Assembly (NCBI RefSeq): GCF_039555335.1
Contig: NC_092635.1
Location: 48,318,052-48,382,051 of the forward strand
Source of the DNA: Amphiura filiformis
Lineage: Eukaryota > Echinodermata > Ophiuroidea > Amphilepidida > Amphiuridae
Direction: 5' to 3'
Length of the DNA: 64,000 nt
Shown: one piece after another, positions 11,600-20,719 of the stretch
Layout: each line of letters begins with the position of its first letter
Numbering within the stretch: the stretch's first letter is position 1
Program-made: the position numbers and the translations under genes
The notes under the pieces: generated by a model
Told to the model about the DNA's origin: nothing
What the model saw: only the letters and a program-made list of their open reading frames with translations
Databases searched by the model: none

Positions 11600-12359
11600 G
11601 TAAGTTTTTATTTTTTTTAAAGATGCTAAAAGGAGCCTCACTGAACAATAGGCTACATTAAAACGATAACGGTCACAAATTTTGGACATCCCGTGTGACG
11701 ATGATTTGCGGCACGCGGAGCTGAAAAGTACCGATTTTGGAAAGCAAGCAAAAAGGGGGAGCAAGATATTGTTTGGCAGGTCGAAAGGAGGAGGCAACGA
11801 TTTTTGGCACACACTACGCTCGCACCATCTATGATATTTGTCTCGTATCCCAGTTGTATCGTAGGCCATTAGCTGCCATTCAAGGTTTGAATATTAGATA
11901 ACTGAAATGTGCGGCCACACCCTGGTAGAAGGTGTACGGGGATGTGCCACGGTTTAGGGGTACCTTTTCAGCGATTTTGGGTATTGGAAACCAAAAGTAC
12001 AGATATGAGTTCAAAAAAGTAGGTATAGAGAAAGCCGGCATTCTAAAGCCTGCGAACAATTAAACCCCATGCGATATAGACGAGCGTTCGAAATAGTCCT
12101 TCGAGAAGGAGGGGATGGGGGCTCGGCGAAGCGAAGCCAAAGGCCGAGCAGCGAGCTAGCTATATATATAGTATAGGCCTATAGTTTCTAATATCGGCCG
12201 ACGAGAGTTTGAATGACTAGTACGAAACGTTAGCCGTTAGGAACAGATCCACAAAGTCCCCTATAAGTTACCCCTTATCAATGGTTATCATAATCATGAC
12301 AATGAGCCGTTATGTATATTTTTCTTTTCTGTTTCAGGAAGAGATACAATTGATCTTAC

Positions 12360-13289
12360 ATGATGATGTCTTTTGCTTCGGCCTTTGCTGCCTTCTTAGT
12401 TCTGATTTCCGTCACATTGTCACTGTCGCCAAACCCAAACACGACACCAAACACGACGCCAATGTCACCGACCGAACCAGCAACGACAACTTCAAATGCC
12501 GAACATTACGAGGAGTACGACGCAAGTAGACCTACTTGTAAGACATGCTGTCATGGCTTGCCCGGTCCGCCGGGCGTTCCGGGGGTGCCCGGGTCATTAG
12601 GAACGTATGGAATGCCAGGCCCAAGAGGAAAATCCGGTCTTCCCGGTGACCCCGGATTAAGAGGAGAACGAGGCTTCAAAGGCTTGCCCGGTGAAGCCGG
12701 TGTGGCCGGACCAGTCGGCCCTGTGGGACCCCCTGGTTTAGACGGAGTAAAAGGCTTGCCCGGAATTGCCGGGCCATCCGGCCCGTCCGGCTCTATAGGA
12801 CCCCGTGGTTATACAGGAAGATCCGGAAGGCCAGGTTTTTACGGTCAGAAGGGAGTGCGCGGATATCCTGGAACACCAGCACGGCAGCAACGTAAAGTGG
12901 CGTTCAGCGTTTCTTTGACGGACAGCTTTTCGGTTGATATGCCTAGTGGGCGTATTATTGTGTTTGACGAGATCTTCACGAACATAGGCGAAGGTTTCAA
13001 TATTTCGGAAGGAAAATTCAAATGCCTAGTACCTGGAGTTTATGTGTTCATGTATAATATAGGCCTCCAGGAAGATCAACCAAATATTGGTTTGATGAAG
13101 AATGGCGAACGGATGTCAACGGTGTACAGCACTCGTCGAGGTGCCGACGAACACGGACAAATGAGTAGCGGGCTCATCCTGCCACTAGTCTACGGTGATG
13201 CAGTCTGGATAGAGTTTCTTGATGAAAATGGAAGGCAAATTTATAGTGACCAAAGTCGAGTGACAAATTTCTCTGGGTTTCTGTTGTAA
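12360..13289 (+). CDS. secreted collagen-like C1q-domain protein
   Basis: 309 residues in one coding exon. Order: signal peptide about 1-23; Thr/Pro-rich linker; cysteines 60, 63 and 64 placed to bridge chains; 36 uninterrupted Gly-X-Y triplets (66-173); C-terminal C1q head (about 178-309) with the family signature: aromatic F202, N208, G210, G218-KFKC-PG-YVF, GD-VW and terminal FSGFLL. Such proteins trimerise through the head and triple helix and act extracellularly as lectin-like, complement-like or matrix factors. The length matches C1QTNF/adiponectin-type proteins. The start is set by an acceptor (TTTCAG at 12332-12337) and an in-frame stop just upstream. AATAAA at 13324-13329 is a likely polyadenylation signal. 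Which C1q subfamily it belongs to is open. Confidence 0.93.
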   Translation: MMMSFASAFAAFLVLISVTLSLSPNPNTTPNTTPMSPTEPATTTSNAEHYEEYDASRPTCKTCCHGLPGPPGVPGVPGSLGTYGMPGPRGKSGLPGDPGLRGERGFKGLPGEAGVAGPVGPVGPPGLDGVKGLPGIAGPSGPSGSIGPRGYTGRSGRPGFYGQKGVRGYPGTPARQQRKVAFSVSLTDSFSVDMPSGRIIVFDEIFTNIGEGFNISEGKFKCLVPGVYVFMYNIGLQEDQPNIGLMKNGERMSTVYSTRRGADEHGQMSSGLILPLVYGDAVWIEFLDENGRQIYSDQSRVTNFSGFLL

Positions 13290-13323
13290 GAGTGATATTA
13301 AAGTGAAGTCGTGACAGACAAGA

Positions 13324-13329
13324 AATAAA
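13324..13329 (+). terminator. polyadenylation signal of the C1q gene
   Basis: Canonical AATAAA 35 bp after the stop codon, implying a very short 3' UTR. Confidence 0.6.
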
Positions 13330-13626
13330 AGTAACGAGCGACGTTTAAAAATCTGAAAAAATATGACAAAATGCCGAAAAATGGCAACTGCCCATGTTGC
13401 TGAAAACAGCTCTATGGGATCTTGTATTGGCAAGAATAATGAATGTCCGATTAAAATTTATATACATTGGTCAACTTGGAGGATGTGTGAGTAAGCTCTT
13501 CCAAAATTTGACACTGAGCCAAAATACCAACGTTTTGTCTGCTATTTCGCAAATCTGAACGAAATTAAGAAATTTTATTAGACGTTATGTGCTGAAAGAG
13601 CTCGGAAACCTCGAAGTTTGTGCTAT

Positions 13627-13975
13627 CTTTGTAAGGGGCTGGCATTTTCTTCGGAAGGGGGGCGGGGAGGGGTCCCAAAAATACAGGGGGGGGGGGGTAA
13701 CTTCACAATCAAAATGTGCGTACAATCTATTATTTTTCTTCACTATCACTTTCTTCGCTCTTAAGTTTTGGCGCGCTCCGCGTCTTAGTTCCGGCAATGA
13801 ATAATTTGTCTTGAGTCTGTGTAGGCGGAAGGGGGGAGGGGTCATAAACATTTTCGACCCAAGATAGGGGGGGTCGTAAAAAAAATTTGCCCGCGATAGG
13901 GGGATCATAAAAAATCGACTCTGGTCACCGACATATTTGGGACCCCCCCTTCCGAAGAAAATGCCAGCCCCCTAA
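13627..13975. repeat. foldback of block-B start with G-rich MITE-like middle
   Basis: GGGGCTGGCATTTTCTTCGG at about 13635 is the reverse complement of the opening of block B' (CCGAAGAAAATGCCAGCCCC). Between them lie G-tracts (13685-13698). This suggests block B begins with one arm of an inverted-repeat element whose other arm lies just left of it. Confidence 0.6.
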
Positions 13976-14421
13976 GGCTCTACTTTAAAGACACCAGTTA
14001 TCGTTCGATTTCGGGATTTTGATATCAAATTGGATCGATATAACCGTAAATGTACGTTTGTCCCCATGCATTACAATCCACTATCCGTGGCGTTACGCAC
14101 GAGGTAATTATGAGTCGACTATTTAGGTTGTGTCCAAAACGCAGCCTTCAACATGTTCAAGTTTCGAGAATTTAACAGTGTTTCGAGAACGAACAGGGTC
14201 AAATAAAGTGACCCCGGTAAAGGGATAAAATTTTGACTAAGTTAATGTTTTAAGAGTGTAGAGGTGGTAGACCGTTGTTCTTATTGATCAACACGGCAGC
14301 AAATAAAAAACCGTTAAAATATGGACAACCCATTTCAACCATGTTGGTCCTTAACGCAGAACCGTAAAAAGGCATATTATACAAAACTGCGAGTGCACTA
14401 TTTTAACAAGCTGACATATTA
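13915..14421 (+). repeat. direct repeat B' (second copy)
   Basis: Second copy of block B, downstream of the C1q gene. Its left junction (AAAAAATC|GACTCTGG) differs from that of the first copy (CCCCGTC|GACTCTGG) and shares only TC. Confidence 0.92.
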
Positions 14422-14681
14422 GCTCATATTATTTCCTATATAAGAGTAAAATGCACATAAGGAAATTTCTTTGATTTTCTTAAAACATCATTGTCAGCTG
14501 TAAAAAGAACTGAAGAAAATGTTTAACAGCATTTTAACGCACCATGTTTATGCTTCCAAAAACGTGTTCGCGCTCTTTTTACGTGTGTGCCCCCTAAAAA
14601 TTATGCAGAGTGATTGCTTTCTCCTTGTTTGCATTATGCATGCAAACCGATGAAAGAAATAATGCTGCTATGTATTATATA

Positions 14682-15255
14682 CACTAAGCCAAAAAAGAAA
14701 CTGATAATATTTCATAAGGTCATATCCTGCGCATCAAAATGAACCAAAATTTCACACAGGATTGCTTCAATACTCTACTCTAAACACATGTCAGTAACCA
14801 AGAAGTTGTCCAACGTACACAACAGCAAAATACACTGACATTGAACAGCTTCCTGGACAACATTCACAGCCCAATAATTGGCACTCAGCACAGGAAATCT
14901 GTGAGAATGCGTATAAGATCCTTACACAGATGACAATTTCCAAAGAGTAAGTGGAATAGTGTGGAACGGGCTAATTTCTACTTTTCACGCACTTTCTTCA
15001 AGATTCCACTTACTCACAGATTTCTTGTGCTGGGTACCAATTATTGGGCTGTGAAAAGTGTGAATGTTGTCCAGGAAGCTGTTCCATGTCAGTGCATGTT
15101 GCTGTTGTGTCAGTTGGAACTGCTTGGTTACTGACATGTGTTTAAAGTAGAGTATTGAAGTAATCCTGCATGTGTATAATTTTGGTTCATTTTGATGCAC
15201 ATAATTTTAAGATATGACCTTGTTAAAAATTATAAGTTTCTTTTTTGGCTTAGTG
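14682..15255. mobile_element. 574-bp TA-flanked foldback element
   Basis: Arms of about 210 bp end in CACTAAGCCAAAAAAGAAAC / GTTTCTTTTTTGGCTTAGTG, with TA on both sides (14680-14681, 15256-15257). The inner arms pair as well (ACATGTCAGTAACCAAG / CTTGGTTACTGACATGT). No transposase. The long repeats and TA target fit a Tc1/mariner-superfamily relic. Confidence 0.8.
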
Positions 15256-15257
15256 TA

Positions 15258-16200
15258 TCAGAACCAAATGCAGTACCGATTAAATTTTAGATTCTCATGG
15301 GGGGGGGGGCGGCGAAATCTGTTTTGTTAAATTATCAATATCCTGATTGTGGCGTCTTATTTTGGACATCTAAACCTATACATTTGTTTCTCAACTTTCC
15401 GCTACTCGCTATCCAAATTCAATTTCACTCCAAATTGAAGCTATAATACTAATTGCTTAGTATCGAGGATTTGTATATAAAAGTAAAACATTAAATTGCT
15501 CTGAAGAAGCATGCGTGCAATGCAAGGAAAATAAGCCTGGTGGTCCCGGTGAGCCCTTTAATTAATATAAAACATCATTTTCAATTTTCTGCTAAAAACA
15601 CTGCAATTTTGACATTTTACTGAAAGCTGAAGCATACGATGTTTGTATTATCGCCTACATGTATTGCAATAGATTTTGGTAGCTATCATGCAGATCATGT
15701 TAAATGCGCCATAGTTGGCAGAGATACAGTACAGAGCTAATCATATGCATTATAGGCTATGGAGCCATTTTATAACAGCACCCATATTTGTTGGGAAAAT
15801 GTCATTGAACTTTTATACAGTGGTCAATTTTTGCAAACTTGCTCGGACTTGGTTTAGTACAACAATAATGTGTTCATCTGGTCATAAGGATTCGGGAAAA
15901 GTATAGTTTTACTTACCTGCGATTTACGGTTATGGAGTTATGGGCAAATAGGTAGCAGTGTGACGTCACATGTCTAATTTGGGCTCCACATTGGGCGAAA
16001 ATGACCATTGCTCCGGTGTCGTTGAAACGGGTCTCAAATTATTCGTCTTACCATGAGAAATCAGAAAAGAAAAAGAATAGTTTGTTCTATGTATGATGTT
16101 TGTTACACAGCAAAATAGGACAATACCCATCGAATCGCATTGAGTTCTATACCGGGTTCTATATCAGTTTCTATATCGAGTCATTTCTGACCTTGACAAT
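15258..16200. other. non-coding stretch
   Basis: No gene or clear repeat seen apart from a short G-tract near 15300 and AT-rich sequence. Confidence 0.4.
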
Positions 16201-16202
16201 AT

Positions 16203-16378
16203 CAGTGGCGTAGCGTCATAGGGGCACGGGGAGGCACGTGCCCCCAATCGATCCGATTTTTTTTAAAATCCCATAGGAAAATTGGCGAAAAACGGCGTGT
16301 GCCCCCAATCAGATCCGGTGCCCCCCAATCATGGTCGGTGCCCCCCCCCCCGCCAAATGTGATGACCCACGCTACAAC
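16203..16378. mobile_element. C-rich inverted-repeat MITE (GTGGCGTAGCGTC ends)
   Basis: Left end CAGTGGCGTAGCGTCATAGG faces right end GATGACCCACGCTAC. CAGTGGCG is a common hAT MITE terminus. Internal copies of GTGCCCCCAATC repeat three times. Confidence 0.5.
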
Positions 16379-16869
16379 TATCATTTTTCTGATTTCTTGC
16401 AACAAGATGAATAGTTTGAGACCATTCAACAAAATCTTTTTTTTAAAGTTTTATTTTCGCCCCTTCGGAGCCAAAATTAAACATAAAATTATGATGTCCT
16501 AGTACCGTACATCATAGATACCGTCAAAGTATAGGCCTACTTTTATTGAATCCTTATGGCCAGAGGATGACGATGGTGTGGGTCATGAGCAAGTTTGAGT
16601 AACTTTAAACTTGACCCCTGTGTAAAGTTCAATGACCTTTTTCCACTAAGCGGGGTGGGCGTGGTGCTGTTGAAATGGCTCCATCAGATGTAGATACTAT
16701 TACTCTGCCAAATACGGCAACTTTAACATGATTTGCACGATTAAAATCTCTTGAACTATTAGGCCTATAAAGCCTGATTCTGATTGATTAAACAAAATTA
16801 TTTGATAGATACATAGCTTGACGAATCTAGACTCCTGTGATTTCTAAATGTGTCATTGTATATATTCTA

Positions 16870-17266
16870 TTAAGGTTATACGATGTATTGTTGGTCGAAG
16901 CAGCAGAAACAGAAAAAAAAGTAGTTCACAGCATCTTGCGAATGGTAGTGAGCTTTAGCAAAAATTGCATTGCTCAATTCATAGCGAGCGTGTAGAAGAA
17001 TTCAAATATCACAGATAGGCCTATACTTTTGTAGTCCTGTGGTTCTTGAGTATGTTGTAAAGAGGGCTGAAACAACAACACTTTTGTAAAACGTATATAC
17101 ATAACTCATTAACAACAATAAATTAAGCAAGTTTTCAAAGTATATGATTTGTAGAATGAACTTTTGCAAAACACCAAAGTGTTATTTTTCAATAATATAT
17201 TGATTCAGATAATGACAATCTATTTTCTTTGGCTGCTTCGCCCAACATTACCTCGTATACCCTTAA
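16870..17266 (-). mobile_element. TTAA-type MITE, copy 2 (both ends present)
   Basis: Ends TTAAGGTTATACGATGTATT and AATGTTGGGCGAAGCAGCC (read on the minus strand) with TTAA at both edges. Homologous to the plus-strand copy at 3000. It carries one extra AGGCCT at 17024-17029 relative to that copy. Confidence 0.7.
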
Positions 17267-17269
17267 GTG

Positions 17270-18980
17270 TATAAATGGCATAGCAACTAAAAATAAAAAA
17301 ACACATTCTATATATTTTATTTGTTGGTCAGCTATTACAACACCATGGGTTGCCCTATCGCTATGATCACTAGCTGATGGGGAGAGTGCCCTATAATGCA
17401 CGTAATTTTGGTCATAGTGGAAGATCAGCAAGAGCCAATTAGATAAAAATTGATAGTTAATTCCAAAATATTTTTTATTTCCGATACACTTAGCCATGGA
17501 CATTGTACGTTGATACAAATCTTTTATGAGTATGATTATTTTTGAAACATTATTATATTGATGTTCATTCGTATAATTGGCATATTACTATGATTATAAC
17601 ATCATATTCCGAATTTCCAGGGCGATTTTCAAACAAATTTGACCTATTAAATTATTTTATCACTGGGCACAACAGTTATTGATATGAATCTAAGGTGGGT
17701 TAGTTTAAACACATAATGACATGACGATCGTGCTTGAAACGTGATAATTATGACGGTTAGTGCCCAAAATTCGCCAACTTCGAATTTACAAGTAACCATG
17801 GCAACGCTGTGTTTTGACAACTTTCTTTTTCATATTGCATAACAAATTTCTGAGCAAAACTTAAATATTTTGTCATTTTTTATCTCTTATCGAGCATGTC
17901 GAGTCAGGGTTCACAATGATGAGAATCAACCATGTAATGTATGTCAACTATCATGATTATACTCAAAGACAATCAAATTTCCTTGTATTATACATAATTT
18001 AATTGTACAGTTTTCTATATAAACGTGCTGTGCATGTGATTTGCATAAAGAATAGATTCCTATTTAAATGTTAGTTTTCACTGATCTAGTGTCCACTTTT
18101 AATTTTGAGCTAAACAAATGAGGTAAAACCAATCTTGCTATTTCATTCCAGCGCCTACAATGCGTGTATTAACTTTCCGATCGTATTTAATTATTTTGAT
18201 GAATATTGGCGTAGCTTCACACAGCTAGGACGAATAAACAAAGCGTAAGACGAATAGCGATATGTACACAGTTTATACGTCAAGATGTAAGACGAATAGC
18301 GATATGCACACATTTTATACGTCCGACTGATTCAATGATTCAATAATACACATGTCAGTACCCGATGTCTTTAGCCACCACTCGATCGGTGAACTCTGAA
18401 TAAAACCGGAGATCTCCGGTTTTAATATAAAAACTTAAATTTTACTTTAATTATAGCACTTCGGGCTAAACAGTCTTTTACATGGTATTTTGGTACACCA
18501 TTGGCCATTTATACAATCATGCAAAAAATAAATTCAAAATTGAGGGCGTCGCTGTGGAGAGCAAATCACACCTATCATAAATACAAGGGTGGGGTGTGTG
18601 AAGGGTGTTGGGCAGTGATAACACCAGGGGACATGGTGGGCATTTCCCCCAGTCAAAATAAGAAATCGGCAACTTTTTGTTCTTGTCCCTCCTCCTTTAT
18701 CCTCCCTCCCGAAAAAAAAAATCCGGTGACGTATGGGGCCAGTGTTTTTTTATCCAAAAATTCAGTGCTATCATGGGTTGTAAAAGTGTGTGTTTCTTTT
18801 TCCAACAAGTAAATCTTACATTTATAGGCCAAACGTACGTGTTTTTATCCCACGTATTTCCGTGGTGGTATTAATTTTGCACATCAGTATACAATTTTCT
18901 TATTTTGAGATACTTTGAACGTTGACGTCCTTAAAATGCTATACCTCTATAGACACCCAATGGTATGAACTTCGGTGACG
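17270..18980. other. non-coding stretch, upstream of the EGSG gene
   Basis: No exon seen. A two-copy tandem repeat (GTAAGACGAATAGCGATATG) lies at 18243-18325. The last few hundred bases are the presumed upstream region of the gene whose TATA boxes begin at 18981. Confidence 0.45.
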
Positions 18981-19011
18981 TATAAAAGTGAAAATATTTC
19001 TGCTATAAAAG
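18981..19011 (+). promoter_or_regulatory. two TATA boxes of the EGSG-repeat gene
   Basis: TATAAAAG occurs at 18981-18988 and again at 19004-19011. Either would place transcription start near 19012-19036, just ahead of a spliced leader exon that ends at a strong donor (19138). TATA-driven promoters usually mark regulated, tissue-specific genes. Confidence 0.5.
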
Positions 19012-19138
19012 TATGTCAAGTAATTCAGAGGAAAGACATAATTCACATCGCTGCTGAAGATATCAGTTTGCCATAGAGGAATATCCCTGTCCAGTTTGCC
19101 ATATTATAGAGGAATACTCTGTTCTTCACAGCCTACAG
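19012..19138 (+). other. probable 5' UTR exon of the EGSG-repeat gene
   Basis: Lies between the TATA boxes and a consensus donor (CTACAG|GTGAGTGTT). It contains at most a short upstream frame starting near 19013. The intron to 20687 holds a palindromic TTAA element (19778-20451). The exact transcription start is unknown. Confidence 0.5.
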
Positions 19139-19777
19139 GTGAGTGTTTGCTACATCAAAGTTCTCGCTCTCTGTCTTTGTTTTTTCTAGTTCACCCCTTA
19201 TCCTTTTCTACCTCCTCTCGCTTTGTATAGGCCTAAATATGTCTCTCTCCCTCCACCCACCCCTCTCACCCTCTCCTCACTCTGTGCTCTACGTTATCTT
19301 TATAACTTTTGTTTTCTCTAGAACATACGTGTTTTAATGGTATTCAACTATTCACATCGAAAATTGTTTCGCCGAAAAATGCCTTTGTCGTAATTGTGGA
19401 GAAAATTACAGCATGGACATTTTACTGATGTGATATACGTTTAACCAAAACGTATATTTTCCCTGTTCACTTATTTTCCTTGATGATACTTTTATAATTT
19501 ATTAACCAAGCTAATCATATAATTTCACATCTTACACCGTATAAAATATTTTTTTGTTCTCGTCCCCTCCCGCCTCAATTTCTGGGATTTCCAAAAATTT
19601 GAAGAATTGGAATGCTTTTCGAAAACTTCATACAATATGTTTATTAGAGAACAAGGATCAATTTCTATAGTTTGTCTGTGGTGCTCTATAGGGTTGATCC
19701 CTCTCAGAATCTCACTTAAAAAACACTCCCTGATCAATTCATAACATTTTCCGTCAACAAATTAATTTCATGTGGCC

Positions 19778-20451
19778 TTAAGGGAACTGGATGGAATGAG
19801 CGTTTTGAGCATTTCGACAGCATTTTTTGTGGGACATGAGAGCACATCAGACCTATCGAATTGCATTCTGAATACGAAGAATGTCTTTCTGATATCAAAT
19901 AATTTTCATTTTATGAAATTCACGATATAATACAAATTGTATGACAAATTATTAAAATTTGATATTTTTCACATTTTGGAGATATAACAGTCCTCGAAGT
20001 AAATTGTATACATTTAATGATATAGTCTTAAAGTGTATGTAGCTGGGAGGAAAAGCCGATGATCAATTGAAAATTTTGACCGTTCATATTGAAGATATGG
20101 ATTTTTTTCCCAAAAAGACCTAATTTATTTTGGTGTTTTGGGAAAAAAATCCATATCTTCAATACGAAAGGTCAACATTTTCAATTGATCGTCGGCTTTT
20201 CATCCCACCTACATACACTTTAAGTATAAATCATCACATTTATAAAGTTTACCGCGCGTACTGTTAAAGATCAAAAATATCAATTCTTAATAATTTGCCA
20301 TAAAATGTGTATTACATTGCGAATTTCAAAAAATCAAAATTATTTGATATCAGAAGGCCATTCTTCGTATTCAGAATGCAATTCGATATGTCTGATGTGC
20401 TCTAATGTCCCACAATAAATACTGTCCAAACGTTCATACCCCTTCCCTTAA
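19778..20451. mobile_element. long palindromic TTAA element, copy 3
   Basis: Flanked by TTAA at 19778-19781 and 20448-20451. Arms carry GAATTGCATTCTGAATACGA and its complement, and the centre pairs around ATATGGATTTTTTTCCC. It lies in the first intron of the EGSG-repeat gene, so it would be transcribed as a very long hairpin. Confidence 0.82.
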
Positions 20452-20719
20452 CCATGTTAACTGACAATAATCATCATCAGTCGGCTGCGGAGCAGACGAC
20501 TACAAGCTTTCTACAACTGTTGCGATCTTGGGCAAGCGAAACAGTCTTGTTTGGCTGCAGCATCCCTTCAGTATCTCCCAGGGAGTGCTGGACATAATTA
20601 TTGCAAAGGCATTGATCTTGTTTTCCATGTCCTTGGTGATTTATATGTTAAATATATTAATGTCTTCGTTTGTTTGTTTCTTTACAGTACTATTACTCCT
20701 CACCAAAGAATATAACATC

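Noticed and set aside
13050-13062. AGGCCT in the C1q coding exon
   Set aside because: Here it is TAGGCCTC and encodes Ile-Gly-Leu in a position expected for the C1q fold, so it is not an insertion.
20528-20719. Upstream extension of the EGSG frame to an earlier ATG
   Set aside because: A strong acceptor ends at 20687, so the upstream 64 codons are mostly intron. The ATG at 20720 leads straight into a signal peptide.
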